Below are positions 25,275 through 35,247 of a stretch of 64,000 nucleotides of DNA, in pieces; positions within the stretch are counted from its first letter, which is position 1; the number at the start of each line of letters is the position of its first letter. The notes under the pieces were generated by a model, which searched no databases, was not told the origin of the DNA, and worked only from the letters and a program-made list of their open reading frames with translations. This DNA is from Plasmopara viticola (lineage: Eukaryota; Oomycota; Peronosporomycetes; Peronosporales; Peronosporaceae). The translations under genes and the position numbers were made by a program. The stretch covers positions 372,001 through 436,000 of the forward strand of contig MBPM02000032.1 in assembly GCA_001695595.3 (NCBI GenBank), written 5' to 3'.

Positions 25275-26372
25275 ATGCGTCTTTGCAGTGTTGCTCTAAC
25301 CCTCCTACCAATTTTCTTCCTTGTTGCTAAGACCGACGCTTCTGCAAATACGACAGCTTACTCCGCACCCACAGGGGCATCTTCATTCACTGGAGATCGT
25401 TCCGGTATCCTCGTCTCAGAACCGCCGAATGCAAGAGACGAAGAGAGAGCTCCTATTATCGAAGATGTCCGCGGGAATAATAAATTTACTACCTTACTCT
25501 TCAAAAGCGCGCAGGCGTTGTGGAAACAAGATGCCAAGTCTCGGCTTGAGCTCAAAGCAGCTTGGTGGAGGATGAAAAATGTAAGTCCTCATAAAATTTA
25601 CACCACGCTGAAGCTCGATGAGGTCAACGAGGGCATTTTGTCGAATCCTTCGTTTCATGTGTGGGTCAAGTACGTGAGAAGGTATAATGTGGACCATCCC
25701 AATAATCAAGTGTCGATCGTAAAAAAATTGCTGACAAAATGCAATGAAGATAAATTGGCGATGTTGCTGGAACAGGCAAAGGAAGAGGAAGATACGTTAA
25801 TTCGAGAAATTGGCACGGCACTGCAGAGTGATCAGATGTCGATTTGGGCGGGCAGAAACCTCGCCCCTATTGAAATCTACAAGCTTTTGCAGTATAGCCA
25901 GACGTCCCCGGGCTTGCTTACGGGTCGTGCGTATCATGTCTGGAACCGTTATTTCAGCGAGTTTAATCCTGGTTTGTCAATGTCGCTTTTTGATCAGCTG
26001 TACAGTGCCTTCGGTGACGCGGGTCTGTCTTCACTACTACTTGTGGCACTACGATCAAAGGAAACAAAAAAGCAGGCGAAAACACTCCAAGCCCAATTGC
26101 GATTCGACTGGTTAAGTAAAGGTATAAAGCCCGAGCTTGTTTTTAAATATTTAATGCTTGATACACAACCCGAGCATCTTCTCGATCGGCAGGAGATTAA
26201 TGTATGGTTGCGGTACGCGGCTGCGTATATGGAAGAGACAAAGACGATCGTGACTATTAAAGGGACTATTGAGAGCTATTATGACGAAGACGCGATTGAG
26301 ACTATTATCAACACAGCAAAGACTTCTAGCGGAGAACGTCTGGCGAATTTTGTAGCGGCCACGGAAGCATAA
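25275..26372 (+). CDS. Secreted DEER/(L)WY-module effector, RXLR-less (intact)
   Basis: This 365-residue intronless protein is predicted to be secreted and then to act in the host cell; its target is unknown. Residues 1-24 form a signal peptide ('MRLCSVALTLLPIFFLVAKT'). There is no RXLR; D41-R-S-G-I-L46 sits where it would be, and DEER follows at 55-58. Three tandem (L)WY-like modules follow, centred on W130/Y133, W223/Y226 and W311/Y314. Each is preceded by an amphipathic L-type helix ('HKIYTTLKLDEV', 'IEIYKLLQYS', 'ELVFKYLMLD'). The start is chosen because the signal peptide begins there and paralogs start at the same codon. Upstream lies the RTE insertion; downstream is the pseudogene at 26538. 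Its closest relative in the window is the truncated copy at 34228-34760. The reading frame is clean. The effector-family call is strong; the molecular role is unknown. Confidence 0.9.
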   Translation: MRLCSVALTLLPIFFLVAKTDASANTTAYSAPTGASSFTGDRSGILVSEPPNARDEERAPIIEDVRGNNKFTTLLFKSAQALWKQDAKSRLELKAAWWRMKNVSPHKIYTTLKLDEVNEGILSNPSFHVWVKYVRRYNVDHPNNQVSIVKKLLTKCNEDKLAMLLEQAKEEEDTLIREIGTALQSDQMSIWAGRNLAPIEIYKLLQYSQTSPGLLTGRAYHVWNRYFSEFNPGLSMSLFDQLYSAFGDAGLSSLLLVALRSKETKKQAKTLQAQLRFDWLSKGIKPELVFKYLMLDTQPEHLLDRQEINVWLRYAAAYMEETKTIVTIKGTIESYYDEDAIETIINTAKTSSGERLANFVAATEA

Positions 26373-26537
26373 AAGTTGCCTCTACCGCTTATTGTGATGG
26401 AGTCGTCGCAATTTTAGCATTGTCAGCAGCGTAATTGGTACCACATGCTTCGTACTGATCCTTCTCGGCCGATGCGCAAAGAATGATTATGAAAGCAATT
26501 CACTAGCACTCAATTCATTCGACTAACAAGTCTACAA
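26373..26537 (+). promoter_or_regulatory. Conserved 3' flank of effector, then leader of next copy
   Basis: The first ~70 bases ('aagttgcctctaccg', 'gagtcg', 'ttttagcattgtcag') recur after the stop codons at 32145 and 34760 and, inverted, before 46745 and 54400. This looks like a family 3'UTR. No AATAAA signal is obvious. The rest resembles the upstream block, ending 'gactaacaagtctacaa' before the ATG at 26538. Confidence 0.45.
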
Positions 26538-27409
26538 ATGCGTCCTTGCAGCGTTGCCTCAGCACTCTTACCAGTCTTACGAAAGATGACGCTTTTGCAT
26601 AAACGATAGCGGTCTTCGCCCAATGGAGATCGATTAAGTACTCTCATCTCGGTACCGCCATATGCAATAGACGAAGAGAGGGTAAACGATATCGGCAGGG
26701 GAAATAAATGTGGACCAAAACCAATTACGCGTTGTGGCAACAACATGTCATCTCTCGGCGTGCGCTCAAGGAAGCTTGGTGGACGGCAGAATGTGGGAAT
26801 CCGCACGTGAAAAGCCATAATGTGGAGCGTCCCACGAAGAAAGCGGCGATCTTTGTAAAGTTGCAGACGCAATCAAGTGATTTTGCGTTGGCGACGATGC
26901 TGGAAAAGGAAAGCGCTTTTATGCAAGCTTTTGGCACGACACTTAGAGTGAGTGGATGACGCTGTCGAGAGAAACGTCGGACCTCCTGTATGCCATTTGC
27001 AGTTCAACCCGAGGCACCGTAGCTTGTTTGCCGGCCGTGCGTACGATATCTGGAACATTCATTTCAGCAGATTCAGTCAATGCCGCTCTTCGATCAGCTG
27101 TACCAGACCTCCAGTGCGGCTGGTCTACTTGCGCTACAATTCGCGGCTAAGTAGTCAAAAGAAATTGTAGCGCTGGCGACAAGCCGGAGCTCAAAATATG
27201 AATGAATAGTGCGGAAATTTATCGCGAAAAGACAAAGACGGCTTTGACTCTCAACGAAATCATTAAAAAAAACCAACGGCTGACGATGAAAAGCAGTTGG
27301 CGGCGAAGCTGACGAGAAGTTGGCAGCCGCGCAAACTTGCAGAAGCGTCGGCTTTTGCGATAAGAAAGAAAACTAGTAGGAGTGCTGAAGCAACGCTGCA
27401 AAGACGCAT
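26538..27409 (+). pseudogene. Fold-back effector pseudogene A (+ body, antisense signal peptide at its end)
   Basis: The ATG at 26538 opens a degraded leader ('MRPCSVASALLPVLRKM', stop by about codon 24). The body follows in broken frames, including 'MLEKESAFMQAFGTTL' near 26898-26945 and a C-terminal section near 27195-27330. Where the body should end, the sequence switches to the complement of another effector start. Read from 27409 on the minus strand, it gives the signal peptide 'MRLCSVASALLLVFFLIAKA' down to about 27335. Copies B, C and D share this structure. It is non-functional as an effector. Confidence 0.75.
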
Positions 27410-27676
27410 TTGTGAACTTGCTAGCCGAATGAATATAGTGCTAAAGGATTGCATTTCTAGTTTCCATTTGCACATTGACTAAGAATGAGGAGCCATAAGG
27501 TACAGACAAGCTGGTATCTTTGCTAACACCAGAAACGCTGCGGGGCCGAAGTGCCGGTGTAGTAACCCATCCGACGTCTGCTTGACGATTTATAAATTCT
27601 GTAGCTAGCTACCTGCTATAGCAGACGATGCAACTTTGGCCCTGTCATTAGCTAAGACTTCATTGTTTCTTTGCTT
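27410..27676 (-). repeat. Effector upstream block in antisense orientation
   Basis: The reverse complement carries 'cagcgttt.tggtgt', 'accttatggctcctcatt' (variant of the CCATATGG box) and 'atgtgcaaatgg' upstream of the antisense signal peptide at 27409. So the inverted piece brought its own upstream DNA. Copies lie at 33482-33720, 36164-36400 and, inverted, 45200-45444. Confidence 0.55.
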
Positions 27677-28003
27677 GGAAAAGGTTGGTGTGACGCCCTC
27701 CTTCCAAGCGCGGGGGCTAAATGCTCGCGCGCTTCGGGCAGGTGCTCTCGGGCATCTGCAGGTCGTTAACGAGTCTCACCCTCGACGCGACGGTCTCCAG
27801 CACCGGGCGTTACCTGGGCTCTTACCAAGTCAGAGCTAAACACAATAATGGAAGACCCTCACGACCTCGGTGCTGGCTGCACTGCCCGCCGAACCAGACC
27901 CGACGAATGCGGACACCACTCTATGCCGTGGACTAGCCAGACTGAGCCTAGCACGTGCATAACTTGGCAACGCGATAACGTAATACAATACAATACAATA
28001 CAA
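27677..28003 (+). mobile_element. Short, internally deleted RTE-like derivative 2
   Basis: Same head, same two internal junctions and same 'aatacaatacaa' tail as the copy at 7771, with a slightly longer head (keeps 'gctcgcgcgcttcgggcagg'). No clear target duplication was found. It sits exactly at the outer limit of the inner palindrome's left arm. The mirror arm near 50900 has no copy, so it arrived after, or marks, that boundary. Confidence 0.75.
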
Positions 28004-28005
28004 AC

Positions 28006-30830
28006 TTTACCTGTAATTGGTATTACACTACGTATAGTTTGTTTGTCGACATATTTTTATCATGTCAATTTCGTGATTCTACTGATTTGATTTGTCTTAT
28101 AGCAATTTTCGAATAATACGATACGTCTTTGAATGTAGTTTAATGTCAGTTTTCAAAGGCTGATCTCGAAAGTTCATCCAATCATCGTCATGAAACCTCA
28201 GCTGCTGTCGTTTGTATTTGCCCTACACTACATAATGGGCCCAGAGAGCAATCAATCATAAAAATAGTACGTGTACGTACCGACGTCTCGTGAGATCGAA
28301 GACTTTGTGGTAGGCAGCTATCTTCTCGCAAAATGCGCTTCCCCGAATTTAATTCACCAGAGAACTGCTTAGGTTTATGAGAGCCTCTATTTTCCACCAT
28401 GAAGATACGCCTATTATTCATCCTCTTTCGGTAATTCACAAGCACCTCCACCTTTGGGCAATGAAAATGACAAGGAATGGCACGCGGGGCCCGGCGCACA
28501 CCCGCCTCTCTAGATTGCGAAGAAGGCTAATGCTAATAGAAATAGTGTCAATTAATCGTTTCACCGGAGGGTAAGTCCAAAAATAACCATACTTGACAAC
28601 ATACTCACTGGCCATGCGATTGTCCCTGTCAAAAAAACGCGTAAAGCTGAGTTTTTCTAAGGCAAAGAATCGACTTCGATTCCCTCTCTTTATGAAATCA
28701 TCGTAAGTAATGGCCACGACGACAAACGCGGTGTATTCTAACAAAGAACCTGGTGACCGATGTCACCAGCACAGTGAGCTAAGGACAGATATATAAGCAA
28801 GTCGCCAATCTATGAAAGGTTTACCCAATCTATAGTTGGTCAACCGACTGTTTGATATAAAGCAAAAAAAACAACGCATACAAGTTGTGAGGTAGATTGA
28901 ACTCGGTTAAGCTTTATAAAAAGATTACAAGTCAGCAAGGTCCGACCCCGAAGAGCTTCAGCTTCAATTCCACGAATCGTGCGCACAGGCCTGACCTCGA
29001 GGCTGTTAAAGCAATTTCTTAAGATTTGCATAAAGCGATGGACAACAGATGTCGACTGACGAGCGTCGATCAAATACTTAAACGTTTGCTCAAACGTTAA
29101 CGTCGAAGAAACATTTCATATTTTAAGTCTTTTCAAGGCTTCAAATGAAAGTATTATGAATCACTTTGCGACATAAGCAAGGGTGGATATAATCGTTAAG
29201 TTCTAGAGGTCGACAGCGTCGAGCGTTGTTTGGTTGATCTTGAGCATGACTCTGACATACATCCGAATATGGCACATCGACCATCCGCTCGGATGGTCGA
29301 TGTGCTGAGTATCCAAATGAAGAAAAGAGGTCCACTAGTGACAAAAAAAGAGACTTAGCGAAATCTTCGGGTAACGCGAGAATGCCACGTAAGACACGGG
29401 GCGGTGCTCTTTCAAATTAGCACTCGCTACCTACCATGAGTGACATAGGCGGTTTTGCGCGAAGACATTATTGCATAACCTCTACCACTGCACCTTGAGT
29501 GGCATATGAACACCTGGGAAACGCCTTAACAAACTAGCACTTGCTGCGTACCAGAAGTGACTTGAAAGACTTAAGCTAAGTCATCAAGAGAATGCCTTTC
29601 AGATGTACAAAGACTTGCACGTTTTACACTAAGCGACTTTAAATTTGCTATAAATCGTGCAAAGTATATTCTCCTAAGGTTTGACAAAAAAAATGGCATA
29701 CACGTGGACTTACAGAGAAACGCTTGTAGTGGACAGCATTTGCTCGGTATATAGCCGGTCAAATGCCAAGTCATCCAGAGTGCTGCCTCTTTGATGTATT
29801 TACAGCTGATCACATTCCTGTGAGTGGGTCACTGCGTAGAATTGCTGCACTGATAGACATTACCATGTCGGTACAATGGTGCCGAGCCAATTACGGCAAA
29901 ATTGACTCTGCAAAGCCACAAAGCACTTTTGAAGCGTCGATCTCTTGAAAGGAAAGACAGCAACGCGAGGTGGCTATTTAGTACAGATTAGCGTCTCGTA
30001 TTGCACAACATAGCCAGAAGTAGACGTTAAAGTCACTAGCTTTTAGCTAATTCGAAAGGGAGAGACCAATATAGCTTGAAGACATCATGAGCATCGTGCA
30101 TATCCTGCAAGTACATTCGCTACTTGAGATGAAAAATTTGTTTACGGCTAATCTTAAAGCGTACTATACGCTTGATGGCGTAGCCGAAGAAGTGGTCGTT
30201 CGACATTCACAGGACATCCGCGTTTTACTCTCGCTTACTCATAGGCAAGATAAAGGCACTTTCAGAGAAAGTCCTTATGTCACAAAGACTCATATATTCC
30301 GTATAATAACCGGAATAGGTATGCTCTTTTGAGCCCCTTCATCAGCATTACCATCTCAAGAAGTGAGCATTATTATACTGACTTGGTTCGATAAACAAAT
30401 TCCGCGTAGCATGGCAGTAACATTTACTTAAGACGAAGTGTGACTTCGTCAACATTATCTTCCGTGCAACTCACGAGAAGAAACAATACTGGGCGCAAAA
30501 GTCTTTGCGTTTCACGCCGACATTTTGTGGCAGAAGGCTTCGTGGCACTTATCGCATCGTGGACACTTATGTATACATTTGGATTTTAACTTATCTTGAA
30601 GCAAATTTCAAAGAGGATGCTATGAGTGGGATGTATTATGTACAGCGCACCCGATCTAGTCGATTTACATTATCCTATGGAAGAGTACCAATGACCGCGG
30701 TCAGCACTCCGTGTGTCTTGCTCTGAGAGTATTTTGTCTTGTCTTTAGAGCAATCTAATGCGTCTGCAGGCTTCATAAGGCGTAAGTACCAACCTGTTTA
30801 AAAATAGCGCTTATAAAGACATACAAAGCA
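28006..30830 (-). repeat. Family R repeat, copy 5 (inner palindrome left arm)
   Basis: Reverse-complement partner of 48060-50900, starting with the terminal 'cagctgctgtcgtttgtatt' section (28200). It includes a 34-base hairpin at 29272-29305 that is present in both arms. Open frames on either strand (28188-28744, 30087-30332, 30505-30726) exist in the partner arm too, but match no family and are interrupted in older R copies, so I do not call genes. Confidence 0.7.
29272..29305. repeat. Perfect hairpin, 16-base arms, 2-base spacer
   Basis: Arms 'gcacatcgaccatccg' and 'cggatggtcgatgtgc' are separated by 'ct'. Other R copies have only one arm followed by unrelated sequence (for example near 575 and 38685). 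The second arm is therefore a local inverted copy, not an ancestral feature. Confidence 0.9.
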
Positions 30831-31690
30831 CGGAATGAGAGGTCAATATCGTCGACGCTTAGTCTTCCTTGTACATTAAGAAAATATCGACCCTTTTCCG
30901 TCGTAATATTCGTGTTAGAAATATAAACAGTTTCCGAACAATACTGAAGCAAATCTTGATGCAAAAAAGCGGAACTCGTCCCAAATCGTCATCAAAAATA
31001 GACTCCGAATTTTACCAATCGTACGTTAGAGAGACGGTTGCGTGCCAACATCTCAGTAGGTTGAGTATAACGCCTGCAATAGTGCATCCGTTTGCAGTGC
31101 ACCTGCCGTGACACAACGACCGATCGAGCTGTAAAATGGCCTAGCAGATAAGACCCTACGAAGCGCTTCTGACCTTTGAAAATCAATGTGCCCATTCTTC
31201 TCTAGCCTAACTTCATTCATCTGTCTTTTTGTCACGAAACGAATTTCAGCTCGCCTCTATCTCTTGATACCCATTCAAATTCATGGAGATTAAATGGGCG
31301 CAGATATACATTTGCGCAGGCGAAAGAAAGGATTTGAAGTAGGGGGTCTGTTGTCTGTGTCATCGTCGTGTCTCATCTCGTTTTGAAGCGCCAGCAATAT
31401 ACAAAGTTTTTGTCAATATATTCTAAATGTAATATTTCACAAGTGTGACGCAAGTGATGAATGAAACGTTTTGGAGATGTAATCATAAATACTTTGGTTT
31501 AGCATATATACAGTTACTTTGTTTACGCTCTTGCTCACAAATTACCTTTCATCATCGATAGCGTAAAAACCATGCCTGATGTCGTTATATTATGCCACCG
31601 CCATTGTAGCAGCGATGCGATATTGCAGAGGCATTGATTATTATTTTCTGAGGAACGCGTGTAACAACAGCATCACTAATATTAAAAACT
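30830..31690 (+). repeat. Effector-cassette 5' flank, second copy
   Basis: Collinear with 22280-23230 ('cttccttgtac', 'cgtcgtaatattcgtg', 'atagactccgaa') and mirrored at 47210-48060. No gene is seen. Confidence 0.6.
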
Positions 31691-31806
31691 AGTGACAATA
31701 GTGACCCTGCTGGAAATTCTTCATCTCACCTGCTCAAATGAGTATGCCTCTAAGCGATCAAAAAGGGTCTCAAGAGACTCGGGCCAATGTCTGAAGCTAA
31801 GAAGTA

Positions 31807-32145
31807 AATGCCGCTCTTCAATTAGCTGTACAGTACGTGGTCTATCTTCGCTACTAATTGTGGCAAAACGATATAAAGTAGAATGCTTCAAACCAATTGT
31901 TTTAAGTCTGAGGTATAAAGCCGGAGCTGGTTTTCAAATATTTAAAGTCCAACAAAAAACCCGAGCATCTTCTTAATGAATGGGAGATTTATGTATGATT
32001 GAGGTATAAGGGTAAGACAGTCTTGACTCCAAAGGGACCAGCCGATAGCTACTACGACGCAGACGCGATTGAGACTTTTATCAACACAGCAAAGACTTGT
32101 AACGGAGAACGTCTGGCGAATGCAGTGGCGACCCCGGAAGCATAA
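31807..32145 (+). pseudogene. Effector pseudogene, C-terminal part
   Basis: Corresponds to about 25980-26372 of the intact gene ('ccgctcttcaattagctgta' onward, 'cgcgattgagactttt', 'cggaagcataa' at the stop). It has frame changes and in-frame stops and no leader. The partner in the mirror arm is 46745-47098. The downstream flank keeps the family's 3'UTR-like block. Confidence 0.75.
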
Positions 32146-32593
32146 AAGTTGCCTCTACCGGTTATTGTATTCGAGTCGTTGCAGTTTTAGCGTTGGCAGA
32201 TTGAAGAGCGCAATGGTCCAAAATGACTTATGACAGGGATTTACGAACCGTTAAGTCATTTGAGCAACGCCTAGCGCGACTGTAGGTTTGGCGACCTATG
32301 AATTAGAGTCAATGGTTATTTAAAAAAGTTAAGTGCGCACACCATATTAAGCTAAATTATGTGCATTACTTCGTTTAGGGCTAGACTTGTAATTCATCTT
32401 ATTTGCGATACCGGGGAGCTGGGCCAAAGATTTTTCGTCGAACTGGGTTGCTGAGGGGCTGGCTACAGAGCAGGTCAGCCCCCCAGCGTAAATGGTAGCA
32501 TATGCTCCGTCCTAGTCCTTCTCGGTCGATGCGCAAAGGAAGTCTAGGGGTGCAATCCCTAGCACTTTATTTATTCGACTAGCAAGACTACAA
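32146..32593 (+). repeat. Effector intergenic flank, second copy
   Basis: Holds the 3'UTR-like block and 'aatgacttatgacagg' (32223). It also holds the empty RTE target region ('gactgtaggtttggcgacct' to 'gtgcgcacaccatatt', 32279-32348) and two short hairpins: 'ggggctg...cagcccc' near 32455-32482 and 'ctagggg...ccctag' near 32543-32561. It is mirrored at 46297-46744. No gene. Confidence 0.6.
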
Positions 32594-33481
32594 ATGCGTC
32601 CTTGCAGCGTCGCCTCAGCACTCTTACCAGTCTTGCAAAAGATGACGCTTCTGCATAAGCGATAGCGGCCTTCGCACACTGGAGATCGGCTAAGGGAATA
32701 ACTGTGGCAATTAACGGACCAAATCCAAGCACGCGTCGTGAAGACAAGATGTCAACTCTTCGCGTGAGCTTAAAGTAGCTTGATGGACGGCAAAACATGT
32801 GCATTCACTCGTGAAAAGCTGTAATATGGATATCCTCACGCAGAAAGTGTCGGTTTCTGTATATTGCAGACGCACTTTAGTGGCGGTGATGCTGGAACAG
32901 GCAAAAGAAGAGGAAGACGCGTTTCTTCAAGCTCTTAGCACGACACTTAAGAGTGAGTGGATGACGTTGTAAAGAGACGTCGAAACTGATCCACACCTCT
33001 TACAGTGATTATGCGTTGGCGATGATGCTGAAACAGGCACCGTTGCTTGTTTATTGGCCGTGCGCATGATATCTGAACCTTTTATCTCAGCGAATTCGAT
33101 CAATGCCGCTTTGCGATCAGCTGTACCATACTTTCGGTGAGGCAGGTCTTTCTGAGCTACAATTCGCGGCAATACAGTCAAAGAAAATGCACCGCTGGCG
33201 ACAAGCCGGAGCTTGAAGTACGGATGAGGTATGCGGAAATGTAGTTGGAAAAGATAAAGACGGTCTTGGCTCTCAACGAGATCATTGGAAGCCTTTTCAA
33301 CGCAGACAGGATAAAGAGTATTTTCCGAACAGCAACAACTGAAGAGAAAAAGCAGTTGGCGGCGGAGTTGGCGAAGTAGTTGGTGGAGAGGTTGGCAGTC
33401 GCGCAAGCTTGCAGAAGCGTCGGCTTTTGCGGTAAGGTAAAAAACTGGTAGGAGTGCTTAAGCAACGCTGCAAAGATGCAT
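32594..33481 (+). pseudogene. Fold-back effector pseudogene B
   Basis: Plus-strand start at 32594 with a leader broken by substitutions and stops. The body is in scattered frames ('gatgctggaacaggcaaaag' near 32888, C-terminal section near 33280-33400). After the C-terminal end it flips to an antisense effector start whose ATG is at 33481 (minus). That antisense leader itself has an early stop (codon 8). It is the near-identical inverted partner of copy D (45445-46296). Confidence 0.75.
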
Positions 33482-33850
33482 TTGTGAACTTGCTAGTCGA
33501 ATGAATAGAGTGCTAGAGGATTGCATTTCTAGTTTCCATTTGCACATTGACTAAGAATGAGGAGCCATAAGGTACATACAAGCTGGTATCTATGCTAACA
33601 CCATAAACGCTGCGGGGTCGATCTAGTTTGTAGTGCCAGTATAGTAACCGTACCGACGTCTACTCGACGATTTATAAATTTGTAGCTGGCTACCTGCTAT
33701 AGCAGACGCTGCATCTCTGGCCTTGTCATTACCTAAGACTCTATTGCTATATATGCGAATGCGACCCAACAAGCAATAGCAATTTGATTTCTTTGGTAAT
33801 CTTGGCAATTTACCATCTTTACTATGGTTTAAGCGATGAAAAGACTCTAT
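33482..33850 (-). repeat. Effector upstream block, antisense
   Basis: Same block as 27410-27676, followed from about 33735 by a section shared inverted with 45105-45200 ('gcgaatgcgacccaa'). No gene. Confidence 0.5.
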
Positions 33851-34215
33851 TACTTATTTGTTTAGACCACAATTACTTTTTTGAATTTCCGCTTTTGTCA
33901 CTCTTTCAACCTTAAACAGAAACAGACAATCAGAAATTGATTTTAATTCTTTGGCCTAATATTGCGGTGGCAGTGTTTTTTTAGGAAGGTACGTCGCTAC
34001 AAATTATCCATGAAAACTTACTTTCTGGGTCCTTACAATTTTTGTTCGTGCGTCGCCGCCATACGTTCCACAGCGATCCAACGGCTGTCACGAAATTCCA
34101 TTTATTATTGTGGCATACTTAAGATAATTTCAACAAAATAGATTGCCAAAAGCTTGATATAGTTTTGGCGAATGCTAAGTGCTTCGAAATCCCATCCATC
34201 GCAATAAGTTAGACG
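33850..34215 (+). repeat. Segment T, copy 1 (possible fossil exon-intron junction)
   Basis: One of four copies (also 36545-36975; 44665-45105 inverted; 55800-56060 partial). It keeps 'ggtacgtcgct' (GTACGT at 33989-33994) and 'ttccacag' (ends 34073) 85 bases apart, like intron ends. In the minus-strand copy at 44815-44964 the preceding frame is a hydrophobic helix. Frames are broken here. Origin unknown. Confidence 0.45.
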
Positions 34216-34227
34216 AACAGTGACCCT

Positions 34228-34760
34228 GTGTCGATTTGGACAGCCAAAAACCTCGCCCCTCATAAAATTTACGACCTTGCAGTATGGTCAGACCTCCCCG
34301 AGCTTGCTTACGGGCCGTGGGTATGATGTCTAAGACCGTTGTTTCAGCGAGTTTAGTCCTGGTTTGTCAATGTCGCTCTTTGATCAGCTGTACAGTACGT
34401 TCGGTGACGCGGGTCTGTCTTTGCTACTACTTGTGGCACTACGATCAGAAGAAACAGTAGAGCAGGCAAAAACACTTCAAGCCCAATTGCGATTCGCCTG
34501 AGATGGTAAAGATATAGAGTCCGAGCTTGTTTCTAAATATCTAATGCTTGATACGCAACCCGAGCATCTTCGCGATCGGTAGGAGATAAATGCATGGTTG
34601 CGGTATGCGGCTGCGTATATGGAAGAGACAAAGACGATTGTGACTATTAGAGGAATGTTGAGAGCTACTATGACGCAGACGCGAATGAGACTATATTAAC
34701 ACAGCAAAGACTTTTGAAAAAGAACGTCTGGCGAATTTAGTAGCGGCCACGGAAGCATAG
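34228..34760 (+). pseudogene. Effector pseudogene, C-terminal half, close relative of 25275
   Basis: Begins abruptly at the position equal to about residue 188 of the intact gene ('tgtcgatttggacagc') and runs to the stop at 34758-34760. DNA similarity is high throughout, but single-base losses, stops (for example a stop replacing a Trp-containing segment near 34500) and a missing leader make it dead. The abrupt start beside segment T marks the breakpoint of the extra cassette (34.2-36.5 kb) that has no partner in the mirror arm. Confidence 0.8.
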
Positions 34761-34863
34761 AAGTCGCCTCTACCGGTTATTGTGTTGGAGTCGTAGCAGT
34801 TTCAGCATTGTCAGCCTGTATAGATGAATGACTTGATGAATAAATGGGTCTAACATGATTTAA

Positions 34864-34928
34864 GACAGGAAAGTTGGATATGTAAGTCGTTTGAATTTCA
34901 AATGACTTACATATCCAACTTTCCTGTC
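34864..34928. repeat. Near-perfect 65-base hairpin, 25-base arms
   Basis: Arms 34864-34888 and 34904-34928 are exact reverse complements ('gacaggaaagttggatatgt...'). The 15-base middle is itself nearly palindromic. It lies in the 3' flank where other copies have a single 'gacttatgacagg...taagtcattt' stretch, so one arm appears to be a local inverted copy. A weaker inverted repeat follows at 34934-34957. Confidence 0.9.
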
Positions 34929-35247
34929 TAGGGTAATATTTTCAAAATTTGAAATATCAAGCGCGGCTGTAGGTTTAGCGACCAAAGAATCAAAGCTAAT
35001 GGTTATTTCATGTGTTTATGTGCGCACACCATATTGAGCTAATCTTTATCGCATCAGGCTAGACTTGTAATTAATCCTATTTGACCTACTGGGTTGCTAA
35101 GCCAAACAATTTTCGAATCGGGGCTGATCAGCCCCCGCAGCGTATATGGACCCGATGCTTCGTCCTGATCCTTCTCGGCCGATGCGCAAAGGACGATTAT
35201 GAAAGCAATCCACTAGCACTCTCTTCATTCGACTAGAAAGTCTACAA
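34929..35247 (+). repeat. Effector intergenic flank, third copy
   Basis: Contains the empty RTE target ('ggctgtaggtttagcgacca' to 'gtgcgcacaccatatt', 34967-35032) and the leader of the next copy ('tcattcgactagaaagtctac'). No gene. Confidence 0.55.

Noticed and set aside
30505..30726. Frame with a partner at 48182-48469 that looked like a small conserved protein
   Set aside because: Other R copies (5056-5265, 40380-40640, 44040-44300) carry stops and frame shifts in it.
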